From Meconema thalassinum (Eukaryota; Arthropoda; Insecta; Orthoptera; Tettigoniidae), in NCBI GenBank assembly GCA_946902985.2, contig OX336391.1, positions 142,541,074 through 142,605,073 on the forward strand: a stretch of DNA of 64,000 nucleotides. Reading direction: 5' to 3'. Below, piece after piece: positions 21,841-31,599 of the stretch. The notes under the pieces were generated by a model. That model made no database searches. It was given only the letters and a program-made list of their open reading frames with translations, and was not told the DNA's origin. The translations under genes were made by a program, and so were the position numbers. Each line of letters opens with the position of its first letter. Positions within the stretch are counted from its first letter, which is position 1.

Positions 21841-22575
21841 TAAGACGATGGTGACGATGATGATGATAATTGTTGTTTTAAGGGGCCTAACATCTAGGTT
21901 ATCGGCCCCTAATGGTTTGGGTGATAGTGAAAATGAAACATGATCAAATGAAATTTACAACTACTGTCTTACAAACTAGAAGAGGAAATGGGAAACAGAG
22001 GAGAAGAATGTAAATAAAAGACAGGATGAAATGAAATGCCCTCAACCCTCGAAGAATGAGAATTGAGAGACTTGGAAGGAAGGGGAGCCAAGACAGGCAG
22101 CGAGTAAAGGTAAAGAGCAAAGGGTCCGGCCCAGAGATAATGGATAAAAGGGGGAAAACCGGACCCAGCTCAGGAAACCCTAGGAGTCGCCAACTCACCA
22201 GCCGTGAGCCCCTGAGGGTGTATCACTATCCAGGGTGCACCAGAAGTGGTGGGGCTACATACGCCCTGCCTACTTGAGGGCCTTGAGCAGAAGGCAGGAG
22301 ATAACATGAAAAGAAAAAGAAGGCTGACCCCTCGCAGAAGGAGGGTATCAGAAAAGATGAGGCAAGCGCCAATTAAGGCGGGAAAGGAAGAGACTCCCTA
22401 GGCCTCGGATACCCTAATACCGTCGGGGTCGGAAGAGAACAAGAGTTGACCAAGTGAGGTCGACAGGAAAGAAGAAGGAGAGGAGCCCGGCGCCAGTAAG
22501 TGGAAGCAATGCCGGACTCAGTTGGGGCCCCGTGGTCGCCAACCGACATCCCACTAAAGGAAATAAGTGCACACA
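21840..22575 (-). mobile_element. Family-R retroelement-like repeat, copy 1
   Basis: On the minus strand it ends with a hairpin (GGGGCC-GA-TAAC...GTTA-GGCCCC, 21873-21909) and an (ATC)n tail at 21845-21866. About 700 bp is shared with copies at 34884-35632 and 43838-44580. Pro/Ser/Leu-rich minus-strand frames are broken and differ in frame between copies. The 3' hairpin plus microsatellite tail suggests a LINE-mobilised non-autonomous element; the class is not proven. Confidence 0.7.
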
Positions 22576-22619
22576 TGGAAGAATGAGTATTTTATTTGGT
22601 GTTAAACGGACTTACAAAT

Positions 22620-22875
22620 AGCGGTTTCAGTGGCTATGCCTAAACCGGCCGAAATCACCGGATTTTTAAGAGCGTTAAAATTCTTCAGTATGCCTTCCTT
22701 CGGAGGGGAAGTAAAGCCATGGCATGTAAAAGAACCTACCACAACAATTGGTAGTGTGTAGCCAAATTTTTAGGTTATTTGGTTAGAAACGCTCTATCAA
22801 GTTCGCCGCTAAGTGTCAGTGACATTGGCATCTGGTAGCCAAAGTTTGAACTACTTGAAATTGAACTTCCTGGTT
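22620..22875 (+). repeat. SINE family B copy, degenerate
   Basis: Shortened head (GCGGTTTCAGTGGC, GGCCGAAATCACCGG) and body CTTCGGAGGGGAAGTAAAG. Confidence 0.75.
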
Positions 22876-23243
22876 GCCTACGGGCGTTCCATTAAAATAC
22901 CCGGGTATGGTCATTGGCTGCAATTCATATACACTAATAATGTAATAAATATTGGTAAAAGCTTGATCATCAGCGTGAACCACTCCCATTATTGCTCTGG
23001 TGAAATGAATTCAGCTTGTAACCAGGGCCGATTTAGATTTTATGCGCTCCTGGGCCCGTGGGTTTTTGCCGCCCCCTCATCATACCATCGTGAAGAAGGG
23101 AGAATTAAGACCTCAGAAAGGTCTTTGTGAAGGTAATTTTTATTTTTTTCTTAAGTATTGTGAAGTAAAATTAATTAAATAAATTAAAATAATGAGAGAA
23201 TCGACTGTTGCTAAATAAATAGGACAACGAGGTATTAAAATAG

Positions 23244-23774
23244 TTTATGTTCGACCCTGACTATTATGCGTCAGAAAACTGTATCATAATGAGGCTCATT
23301 ATAACATTATGTTTCATTATGAAACAGTTTCTCCCACCAATCAGAACTCAAGAAACAGTTGTGTGACCAATTAGATAAGGATACCTACGCGCATGCGCCC
23401 AAAATCCAACATGTCTATATAAATTACCGAAAGTGCACCGTCCATATGTTCGCGTAAATAAACTTGTGAATATGAGACAAGAAATAGCACTGTACCTTAA
23501 TATCCTCCAGTACAATTTCTACACAGCGCGTTGTATTGAAACGACTTCGGTGACAGTTTTACTGAATACACTATCTGAAAACATATGGCATTGAAGCACA
23601 CAGAGCGCATGCGTCGGTTGGCCAGAGAGCTTGTAAAATAGAGATATACCGCAGCACCCGATCACAACATTCTAGTGACTGAACAGATATTTATGAATAT
23701 TTATGTTAAAACATATATAAAAGTTATAATTATCATCGAACATAAACAGTCGTATGCAACTCGCCTATAATGGT
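23244..23774 (+). repeat. TTTATGTTCGA-bounded repeat, copy 1
   Basis: Begins TTTATGTTCGACC and reaches TCGAACATAAA (23736-23746). A further flank CAGTCGTATGCAACTCGCC is also present beside the inverted copy at 52107-52715. Both share GCGCATG, CAAGTTCTCTG-like and ACGGACGGTGCAC-like segments. Confidence 0.65.
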
Positions 23775-23862
23775 AATTAAGACACTCGTATGGAAATTGT
23801 AAAACTCGCATACGCTCGTTTTATAAAAATACTCGTGTCTTAATTATAGCCATTATAGGCTC
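23754..23862. repeat. Imperfect inverted repeat / hairpin
   Basis: CCTATAATGG...AAGACACTCGTAT on the left pairs with ATACTCGTGTCTTAATTATA...CCATTATAGG on the right, with arms of about 30 bp. Confidence 0.7.
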
Positions 23863-24039
23863 GTTCTATAATGTACTATTAAACCATTTAAGACTCATTA
23901 TACATTTACAGATATTTAGATATATAGTGCACTACAGCATACAACTGTGCATAATGAATCATTCAAATTAAACTGATATTAATATTCAAGACTTACATTT
24001 TCTCCTAATAAATCATAAAGCATCCTGTTCTAAAGCTGA

Positions 24040-24120
24040 AATCGAAATATCTGCTGTTGCAAGACATTTGTTGGAAAATGAAGGCCACAATATAAATTGG
24101 AAAAGTATCAAAATTTTGGA
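24040..24120 (+). pseudogene. Possible Penelope-like C-terminal (GIY-YIG) remnant
   Basis: One frame reads EISAVARHLLENEGHNINWK followed by SIKILEG. The pattern ARHLLExxGHxIxWxxxKIL resembles the segment found in Penelope-like retroelement endonuclease domains. Only about 27 residues are present, so the call is tentative. Confidence 0.35.
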
Positions 24121-24439
24121 AGGTTTAATTTAAATCATAAAATTATACGAAATTGGTTTTTTAAAAAATCATAAGTAGTAAAACTCTGGTTAGGCTATTT
24201 TTGAACTGTAAAAAGAACTTGTGCCCCTCTCATGGTGCGCCCCTAGGCCGGGGCCTATGGGGCCTATTGGTAAATCCAGCCCTGCTTGTAACGCATAAGC
24301 TCAGCGTTGCCAGCCTCGTAGGTTGACAGGATCGCACGACTAAAGATATCGTATTTTGTGTCGTAGAATCGTACATACAGTTTTTCTATTTTAACTTCCT
24401 CCCTCCGCCCTTTAGCGGGGCTTCCAATCAGTTTGAATG

Positions 24440-24868
24440 CGTTTTCACCAGCTCGTGGGGTAGTGGCTAGCATTCTTGGCTGTCGCCCTAGAGGTCCGGA
24501 TTTGATTCCCAGCTCAGCCAAGAAATGTAATTCAAGTTTAATGTCTGTAACTGGGTACACTCAGTCTCGTGAGGCAGAACTCAGAAGAGGAGGGTTCGAA
24601 TGTCACCGTACTCGTCCTAGAATAGTGATTGTTTTGTGGTTTCCCCATTTCTACATCAGGCAAATACTGAGGGGTTCCTAACTTACGGCCACGGCCGCTT
24701 CCTTCCCAAACCTCATTTGAATTAAAAATAGCCTACACATAGGCTAATATTATAGATACCACAATAGCACAGGTTATCAGAAAAATTCCCTATCTATATA
24801 TATATATATATATATATACATCCAAGTACATGGGGCTTGATGTTCAAGGCCCTGAAATGAAACAACAA
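24440..24868 (+). repeat. SINE family D copy
   Basis: Head TCGTGGGGTAGTGGCTAGC, B-box-like GGATTTGATTCCC, central GGCAAATACTGAGG, CCACGGCCGCTTCC, 3' module with a (TA)n tract at 24797-24820, then AAACAACAACAA tail. Confidence 0.85.
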
Positions 24869-25089
24869 CAACAACAACAACAAAGAAATATTTAACATGT
24901 TAAACTTGTTTTGATGCATACCTTTACCTCCTAAAATATTGGATTTTTTTTTTAAATAACCTGTGTATATGTCTTATGTTGTGCGAGAAAATTAAGGGTG
25001 GGAAAATAGGAATTTAACTTTCCTTTAGGCCACATCTTCCGCCCAACAAAAAAAAAAAAAATGCTGGCTACATCACTGTTTGGGGATCC

Positions 25090-25390
25090 TGTGTTACTGC
25101 GAAGTCTGAAGTGATACGGGCGTGGTAGAACTATAGCGTCTTGATTATTAATGGATAACGACCTCGCAGGGTAATCACGAAGCCCGACTTTGAGGGAGAA
25201 GCTGAAAGTGTGGTTTTCCGCCGTGATTTCCACACACCTTCCAGGCAAATACCTAGACCATAATATTAATTTCAACTTAGTATTATACTCACGATAGAAG
25301 CACAGGTAATCAGATGAAGTCAACACATGCACCAAGTACATACAATTGGCCTGATGACTAATATGCCTCCCTGTCTCCCCCCCCCCCCAA
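25090..25390 (+). repeat. Degenerate SINE family D
   Basis: Keeps GTGGTTTTCCGCCGTG, CCAGGCAAATACC and AGCACAGGTAATCAGATG. The head is not recognisable. A C run lies at 25377-25389. Confidence 0.6.
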
Positions 25391-25487
25391 ATAATGATTT
25401 AATAACAACGTCAAAAACAGTTTGCACTTAACCAGATGTCCAATGTAAACCGACAGCCACACCTTGTCACAAACCGAGGTGTACAGC

Positions 25488-25835
25488 CAAATTCTTCTTC
25501 TTCTTCTCCTTCTTCGTCATGCCCGACTAAGGATCGCGATTGAACTTATTTAGCTGATGGCATTGCCTTTCTCTTCTCCCAAAATCTCTTCATCTTCTCG
25601 CTGTGGCTTCTCTTGCGATCTTCTGATCATGTTTTGTTGGTGATAGCGCTTGGATGGTCTGCAAAGCGGCGATTATCGACTAATTCTCTGAACTTAGCTC
25701 TGTCTAGTGCAATGTAATCTGTGATGCCTATTTCCTGAAGATCTTTTCCAACTTCAAGCAGCAAAGTGTTTTTAACTTTCATTGACAGAGCAAGGTTAAG
25801 ACTCCTTTTGGTCAGTCTCTGATTGTCCATCCTGA
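25488..25835 (-). pseudogene. RTE-like LINE 3' end, fragment 1
   Basis: The minus strand encodes the C-terminal tail: MDNQRLTKRSLNLALSMKV, then a region with DLQEIGITDYIALDRAKFRE, frameshifts, and KMKRFWEKRKAMPSAK with a stop at about 25537. The short 3' UTR ends in (GAA)n at 25491-25512. Sharply 5'-truncated and inactive. Confidence 0.8.
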
Positions 25836-25884
25836 GTATATTATTATTTATTTATTTATTTATTTACAGCGTATTTTCCCAATA

Positions 25885-26231
25885 TTGGAAAGCGTTAAGC
25901 AAGTTGACTCAATTCTTGACGTTCTTCTTATTTTGACAGAATTGTTTCATTCTGTTGGAGAATGCCAATTTTCTTTCGTCAGACCATTGAGGTCTGTAAA
26001 GTGTAGGTTTTGGTTGCTCTGGTTGGACTTCCCAGTTGTTCACTTTGTTACGGAAGGAGTCTGTCTGATGTGTCGGTTATGTTAGCAGTTTGCATGTCTT
26101 TTTGTAGCTACTTCTTTCATCCATGGTGTTGTACTTTTGAGTGATGATATGTAATCTAGTATTCTTTTGGTTAGTCGGGTATTCGGCAGGCTACTTAAGT
26201 GCCCGAAGAATTTCAATCGTCTTTTTCGGAA

Positions 26232-26235
<4 letters not shown>
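25885..26235 (-). pseudogene. RTE-like LINE 3' end, fragment 2
   Basis: Minus strand: FRKRRLKFFGHLSSLPNTRL, then RILDYISSLKSTTPWMKEV. After a frameshift near 26100 it reads NWEVQPEQPKPTLYRPQWSD and FSNRMKQFCQNKKNVKN with a stop near 25897. It is homologous in layout to the adjacent fragment but clearly divergent from it. A (TTA)n tract marks its broken 5' edge. Confidence 0.85.

Positions 26236-26284
<49 letters not shown>
26236..26284. repeat. (TTA)n microsatellite
   Basis: About 16 uninterrupted TTA units; in reverse they read as poly-Asn. Confidence 0.95.
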
Positions 26285-26287
<3 letters not shown>

Positions 26288-26339
26288 AAGAGGACCTCCA
26301 CATGTAAATAAGTTGGGCGGTGATCGAACACCTGCTAGA

Positions 26340-26720
26340 GGTCAATGCTCGGAAGGTTGAAAGGCTCGTCTCGTCTGGTCAAGGTCTAACTCTCTCTGTC
26401 TCATATGGTCAGTCCAACGTAACTCATTGCCCAAGGACGTAACATGTTACCGCTGCCATCAACAGTTACCAGACAAGAAGGGCTGCTGTTGAACAAAATG
26501 ACATGAGGCTTCCGAAGAGGGCTGAACCGACGTCATACCAGTTGATGTCCGTGGGCGCTGCGTCTTGATCATGAAATGAATGATGGTTACGTCACAATCA
26601 GTCACCTCCTGAGCCTAAAGCATTAACAGAACAAAACTAAAATCCAATGACCCAACCGGGAATCGAACCTGAGCCCCCAGGACCAAAGGCATCTATCCAA
26701 TCTACTTCGAATTCCGAAGC
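26340..26720 (-). repeat. Degenerate SINE related to family I/C
   Basis: Minus-strand B-box-like GGTTCGATTCCCGG and the 3' string ACGGACATCAACTGG correspond to parts of family I at 27.5 kb. Confidence 0.5.
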
Positions 26721-26784
26721 TGAACAAATCGTTAAATGACGGGAGGAAGAATACGGAATTTCTAAACGTCATCGTCTAACATGA

Positions 26785-27185
26785 CGCCTTGGACTTGGAC
26801 GTCGTGGTTATTTCATCCCCATCACTTTAAGTGTGTGTAAAATTTGTCTCACAACCTATGTCATTATGGTAGTCTATCTGTGGTAGTGAGTGAATTTGTG
26901 ACTGAGGCGAGATTGCAAATGAGGCAGCCGTGGCCTTAAGTTAAAAGACATCCCGGCATTTGCGTGGAGTAGATGTGGGTAACCACAGAATACAACTTCC
27001 AGAATGGCAAACGACGCTGAGAAGAGGCCGTTTTCCGTTGTTTGCCTCTTCTAATCAAGGCAAATAACAGAATGGTTCCTAATTGGCCACGACCAACTCC
27101 TTCCCAATCCTCACGTGAATTGCAAATACACATCCAAGTACACGGGGCTACATGACCGACCACGATGACGTAATGCCCTTAAATC
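26785..27185. repeat. Inverted pair of SINE family D fragments
   Basis: 26785-27010 reads as family D on the minus strand (CCACGGCTGCCTCATTTGC, central module). 27025-27185 reads as family D on the plus strand (TTTTCCGTTGTTTGCC, CACATCCAAGTACACGGGGC). They meet near 27015. Confidence 0.7.
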
Positions 27186-27356
27186 AATAAATCAGTCAAT
27201 AAATAAACCAACAACAGGTAATTAAGAAACTACAGTAGGCTATATTGAATGGAGTTGTGTATGTTGTTAGTGAGAAGCAGTTGCTCAGGATTTTGATATT
27301 TTGTGTTTGCTTTCATTGTGGGATTTGAAGCCATTTTTCAGCGTTGCCTTAGTAAA

Positions 27357-28053
27357 CAAAAGTATGGTGATTTTCAGTCGGTGAACACGAACGTGCCCAA
27401 AAGAGTTGGGTTATACCCTAATACTGAAAAAAATTACTTGAGATTAGGTGATGATGATGATCGTTTGGTCTCCGGAGAGGCCGAGTGCAGGTCTTTCTAG
27501 TTGACGCCCGTGGGCGACCTGCGCGTCGTAATGAGGATGAGGTGATGATGAAGACGTCACATACACCCAGTCCCCGAGCCATGGGAGATTAAGTCCCTGA
27601 TGGCTCGGCCGGGAATCGAACCCGGGGCACTTCGGGCCAAAGCCTAGCGCGCTAACCATTTAGCCACGGAGCCGGACATGAGATTATGTGAAATGCTAAA
27701 ATGGTGATAGAAATCCGGAATTTGTCTGTTTGGAGTGACTATAGGGTTGTAAAAGCCAACTATGGTTGAACTGCATACAGTACAGCATATATACTACAAC
27801 TAGCATACACTGACTGTTGCATTACCAATACTGCAACTAAATAATTGTACATATTGTAAATATTTTTAACCTGAATTTTCAAACATAGATTTTACAGCCA
27901 AAGTGTAAAGGATCTGATGATGATCGCTTGACGATCGAAACTGGTCATTCTAGTGTACTTTTAATGTCATGGTGTTTTTTTTTCAGGATTAGGGTATAAC
28001 CCAACTCTTTTGGGTACATTCGTGTTGACCGACTGAAAAGCACCAATCTTTTG
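27357..28053. mobile_element. Hairpin repeat family P, copy with ~75-bp TIRs
   Basis: Inverted arms 27357-27434 and 27972-28053 share TTTTCAGTCGGTsAACACGA and GAGTTGGGTTATACCCTAAT. Related single or compact copies lie at 50536-50660 and 58922-59475. No coding is seen. A SINE (27451-27678) sits just inside the left arm. The class is unknown to me. Confidence 0.7.
27451..27678 (-). repeat. SINE family I copy
   Basis: Minus-strand head GGCTCCGTGGCTAAATGG and B-box GGTTCGATTCCCGG, then a 3' module GGTCGCCCACGGGCGTC and AGAAAGACCTGCACTCGGCC shared with family C, then an (ATC)n tail. A 12-bp target duplication TGAGATTAkGTG is at 27439-27450 and 27679-27690. Confidence 0.9.
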
Positions 28054-28860
28054 TTTGCTTTCAGTATTAATTCTCTGTAGTGATTAATTTTACCGAACAA
28101 TTGATTAATAATTCTAATTAGGTACTGGTGACTAATTTCACGACCAAAAGTATTTATAAACAATATTTTAAAGTCACAGCTAACGAACGCGGTAGCTATG
28201 CTCGCTAAGGTGCAACGCAAGGCATATAATAAGTTCGACAGATTCTTAAATGACACTCGAGTCGTGTGTTGTTACCTGCTAAAACGCGACATCGCGAACG
28301 AAACTTGATTTGTCGTGATATATCGATTGAATGGCTACCTGTAATTGGGTGGTTAGAGTGACTATACTTCTGACCGCTAGATAGCTCTTGTGTAGCACTG
28401 AGACGTCAAGTCGGAAGTAACGATGGCATCACTATAGTAATAATATCCAGGTTTTTAGTCCGCAACCTTGGGCACATGAAGTCGCGAATCTGACAATGTT
28501 ATGAAGATTTTTAACATAAGCATGTACAGAATTCAATTAAGGAAGTAACTGTATTGAAGTTGACTCCAAAAGGAAGAGTTTGAGGCGTGGAGTTTCTCTT
28601 GTCACGACCATCTCCCAAGTTGACTCGCTTCACCCCTATAGACCTGGCGCTGACCTTTGACTAGCTTCACCCGCCTGCCATTCGTAATCTCCACGTATTC
28701 TTCCCGCACAGTGTGGCAGATAACAATGTAATAGGCTACGGGCGCATTTTTAACCTCTCCAAAGGATAATCAGCCTGCGGCTCGCCAAACTGTTACCTGC
28801 TACATGTCAATGCTTATGATGGTGGTGACGGTGATGATGATGATGGTAATTATAATAATA
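28054..28860. other. Unassigned sequence with trailing (GAT)/(AAT) tract
   Basis: No gene recognised. 28819-28866 is GATGGTGG/GATGATG/AATAAT simple repeat leading to the mariner. Confidence 0.5.
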
Positions 28861-28866
28861 ATAATA

Positions 28867-29484
28867 CACCCTCTGTCTGAAAAGTTCGGTGAATGGGTCT
28901 TGATTACCTGAAACAGCCGTTACTATCCTTCGAAGTAATCCCCATGGATGGTTATGCACTTCTTAGAACGGCTGTACAAGTCCTGGCATAGTCTTCCTGA
29001 GTGATAGCCTTCAGTTAGGTCGTCACATTACGCTATTCGGCGACCCTGGATCCCGATACTCCATACTTCGACGCTTGCCTTCGAGGTCGTACCTCAGGCT
29101 CAAGGTCTCGTCACCCGTGACGATGGTTTTCAGGACAATTCCATTCCACGAAACATTCACCCTTCTCACTGCCACCCGCCGAACAAGTGTGCACGTTAGG
29201 TTGCATAAATTCACCCTTCTCACTGCCACCCGTCGAAAAGGTGTGCACGTTAGGTTGCATAAATTCACGCTTCTCTCTTGCTTTCAATTTAGAGTGTTGA
29301 CAACCCAAACTGAAGGTTATTCCTAAAGAAGACTATGCCAGAAGTTTCCAGGACTTGTTCAGTCGTTCTCAGAACTGCATAACCAACCACGGGGATAGCT
29401 TCGAAGGACAGTAACGGCTGTTTTAGGTAAGCCAACAATCCGTTCGTAATAAAGCCCATTCACGGAACTTCTCAGACAGAGGTG
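28867..29484. mobile_element. Inverted (double 3'-end) mariner
   Basis: Ends CACCCTCTGTCTGAAAAGTT and the inverse of GAACTTCTCAGACAGAGGTG are flanked by TA (28865-28866, 29485-29486). The left half encodes a transposase C-terminus on the minus strand (TGDETLSLRYDLEGKRRSME, then CQDLYSRSKKCITIHGDYF with stop). The right half encodes the homologous end on the plus strand (FQDLFSRSQNCITNHGDSF with stop). Both ends are therefore 3' ends facing outward. A 57-60-bp sequence is tandemly duplicated at about 29155-29268. It is inactive. Confidence 0.85.
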
Positions 29485-29489
29485 TAATA

Positions 29490-29640
29490 AAGTTCCATAC
29501 TATCAGTACCTCCCAGAGCACATCATGGAAAATTGAAACCTATCGTCTTTATTGGGATCGTACTATATTGGCCGAGCGGGCAGTCTAACGTAACAGGCCA
29601 GATATTGTAGTCATCAATAAGAAGGTTAAGGAAGCTATTC
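29490..29640. other. Unassigned sequence
   Basis: Nothing recognised. Confidence 0.5.
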
Positions 29641-29955
29641 TGGTTGATGTAGCAGTTCCCAATAGCAACAACTTGAAGGCAAAGTACGGCGAACATTGGA
29701 ACTTGATAGAGCGTTTCCCAGCCAGCCAAATAGGCTATAACCTAGAAATGTTGCTCCACACCACCAATTGCAGTGAAGGGTCCTTTTACATGCCATAAAT
29801 CTATGACATGGGTCCGTCTGCTTTACTTCCCCTCCGAAGGAAGGCATACTGAAGGATTTTAACGCTCTTAAAATCCGACGACTTCAGCCGGATTTGAACC
29901 CGCGTCCTTAGGAACAGCAGTTCAGCATGCTACCGACTACGTCACCGAAGCCACA
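29640..29955 (-). repeat. SINE family B copy
   Basis: The minus-strand head with GTGGCTTCGGTGACGTAG and GGTTCAAATCCGG, and body CTTCGGAGGGGAAGTAAAGC, are kept. The distal 3' module is missing. Confidence 0.88.
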
Positions 29956-30128
29956 CACTGGACAATAGCCATTAATTTTTTATTTTTTAATCCAGTCAGT
30001 TAGTAGACATTTTAAGGTGCGTAAACACGGAGATTTACTGGAATACTAAATAGTCCTACCAAGGTAAAATTCCAACAATCCTGCGTCCTTAATACCACAG
30101 TAGTTAATGATTACGATAAACAACAATT

Positions 30129-30130
30129 CA

Positions 30131-30170
<40 letters not shown>
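30129..30170. repeat. (ATT)n microsatellite
   Basis: About 13 ATT units abutting the family C SINE. Confidence 0.9.
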
Positions 30171-30495
30171 CCGACAGTAGTGGCTACGCTGGCTAATGCG
30201 CAGCATTAGGCCATGGGGCCAAGCTCTCTGCTGACTCGGTAGACGCGTGGGTTCGAGCCCCACCGTCGGCCATCCTTGAAATGGTTTTCCGTTGTTTCCC
30301 ATTTTCAACACCAGGCAAATGTTGGGACGGTACCTTCTGACAGGCCACGGCCGCTTCCTTCCACATCCTTGCCATGTTTCATTCATCTTCATCCATTCCA
30401 TCTCTCATCCCGACGCACAGGTCGCCCACGGGCGTCGACTAGAAAGACCTGCACTCGACCTCTCAGGAGGCCACACGACAAAAAAATATTATTAT
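30171..30495 (+). repeat. SINE family C copy, complete
   Basis: Head GTAGTGGCTACGCTGGCTAA, B-box GGTTCGAGCCCC, central module CCAGGCAAATGTTGGGACGG and GGCCACGGCCGCTTCCTTCC, 3' module GGTCGCCCACGGGCGTCG and CTCAGGAGGCCACACGAC, A-rich and ATT tail. Confidence 0.92.
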
Positions 30496-30529
30496 TAGTA
30501 GTAGTATTGTGTCCGGACGAGTGAATTCC

Positions 30530-30720
30530 TTGAAATGGATTTCCATAGTTTCCCATTGTCAACTCCAGGCAAATAGAGAATTTTTACCATCTAATAGACC
30601 ACGGCAGCTTCCTTCCAACTTCCTCCATTTCCAGTTTCACCCATCATCATTCATTTCAACTCGCATTTTACTCCTCTAATGAGGGGCTCTATTTTGATAA
30701 TCAAGCCGTATGCCTATTGC
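30530..30720 (+). repeat. SINE central-module fragment
   Basis: Carries TTCCATAGTTTCCCATTGTC, CCAGGCAAATAG, CCACGGCAGCTTCCTTCC. A related piece is at 37490-37660. Confidence 0.65.
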
Positions 30721-30762
30721 CACTGAGAATTTATCACACCTTTCTTTTTATTTATCAGAACG

Positions 30763-31160
30763 CTTGCCACGGTGGGTGAGTGGTTAACGTGTCGGTCTAC
30801 CAACCCCCAAGCTTGCAGGTTCGCTCCTGGCCATGATACGTGAATTTTGAAAGGCGACAAAAATCATGACACGCATATCATACGTTGTTGACATGTTTAA
30901 GAACCCTTCTGAATTCAATAGGCCGTGTTCATAATGACAAAATTAATCTCGGGATTTTCCGCCAACACAAAAAGTTCCTCCTTTATCTACCAGAAAGCGC
31001 TATAGTGTCGAGGAGCTTAGATATCTAACCTCCTTGACTTTCATAGCGCTCCAAGGAACAACAAAATTCGACATGCAAATTTCCCTCTGGGTGTCAAATA
31101 CCAAAGCTTGCACCCGGCACCCGAGGCCATACGATATTATTATTATTATTATTATTATTA
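30763..31160 (+). repeat. SINE family G copy, complete
   Basis: The tRNA-like head (GCCACGGTGGGTGAGTGG, GGTTCGCTCCTGG) is followed by a body with a 55-nt hairpin at 30996-31050. The 3' end is CCGAGGCCATACGA followed by (ATT)n at 31136-31160. Confidence 0.9.
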
Positions 31161-31545
31161 TCATCACAACGTTTATCATTCGTTCACAAAGAATACCAAG
31201 AAAGGATTCGTGTTTTATGCTCCATTTTATTAGTCTGCTTCATAAGCTTATGTTGACAACGCAATTCGTCGTTTTTATATTTAAAAGATTAAGTATACGG
31301 TTGTTGTTGTTGTTGTTGAACATTTGAAAGGATTGGGTTAAACATTTATTTGAGCTTACAACTTGCCCACTCCACCGCTACTCCCCGCAGGGAAAACAAA
31401 CCCACTGATCAGCATAGTAGTGATTATCGCCGACCACAAGGAACTTACTCACCGCCCCTGCTGGGAGAGATCAAACCTGGCTTCATCTTGGGGGGTCGAG
31501 CTCAACACTTCACTTTAGGGCTCATTCCAGAGTAATTACACAGGT
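31161..31545. other. Unassigned sequence
   Basis: No gene. A (GTT)n run lies at 31301-31318. Confidence 0.5.
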
Positions 31546-31599
31546 CACGAGAGGAGGAGTGTCGTGACGAAAAGCTGCAAATACTCGTCTATTCTGCAA

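Larger units (their letters stand above)
23023..24284. mobile_element. hAT-like non-autonomous element
   Basis: Ends CAGGGCCGATTTAG and, inverted, CAGGGCTGGATTTACC are flanked by a perfect 8-bp target duplication CTTGTAAC (23015-23022, 24285-24292). The 8-bp duplication and CAGGG start are hAT hallmarks. No hAT transposase is visible. Nested inside are a TTTATGTTCGA-bounded repeat (23244-23746), a long hairpin (23754-23862) and a possible GIY-YIG-type fragment near 24040-24120. Confidence 0.85.

Noticed and set aside
21944..22576. Protein-coding gene in family R
   Set aside because: Minus-strand frames are short, shifted between the three copies and lack a recognised domain.
30111..30401. 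Frame with an Asn run at 30.1-30.4 kb
   Set aside because: Reverse reading of SINE family C and its adjacent (ATT)n tract.
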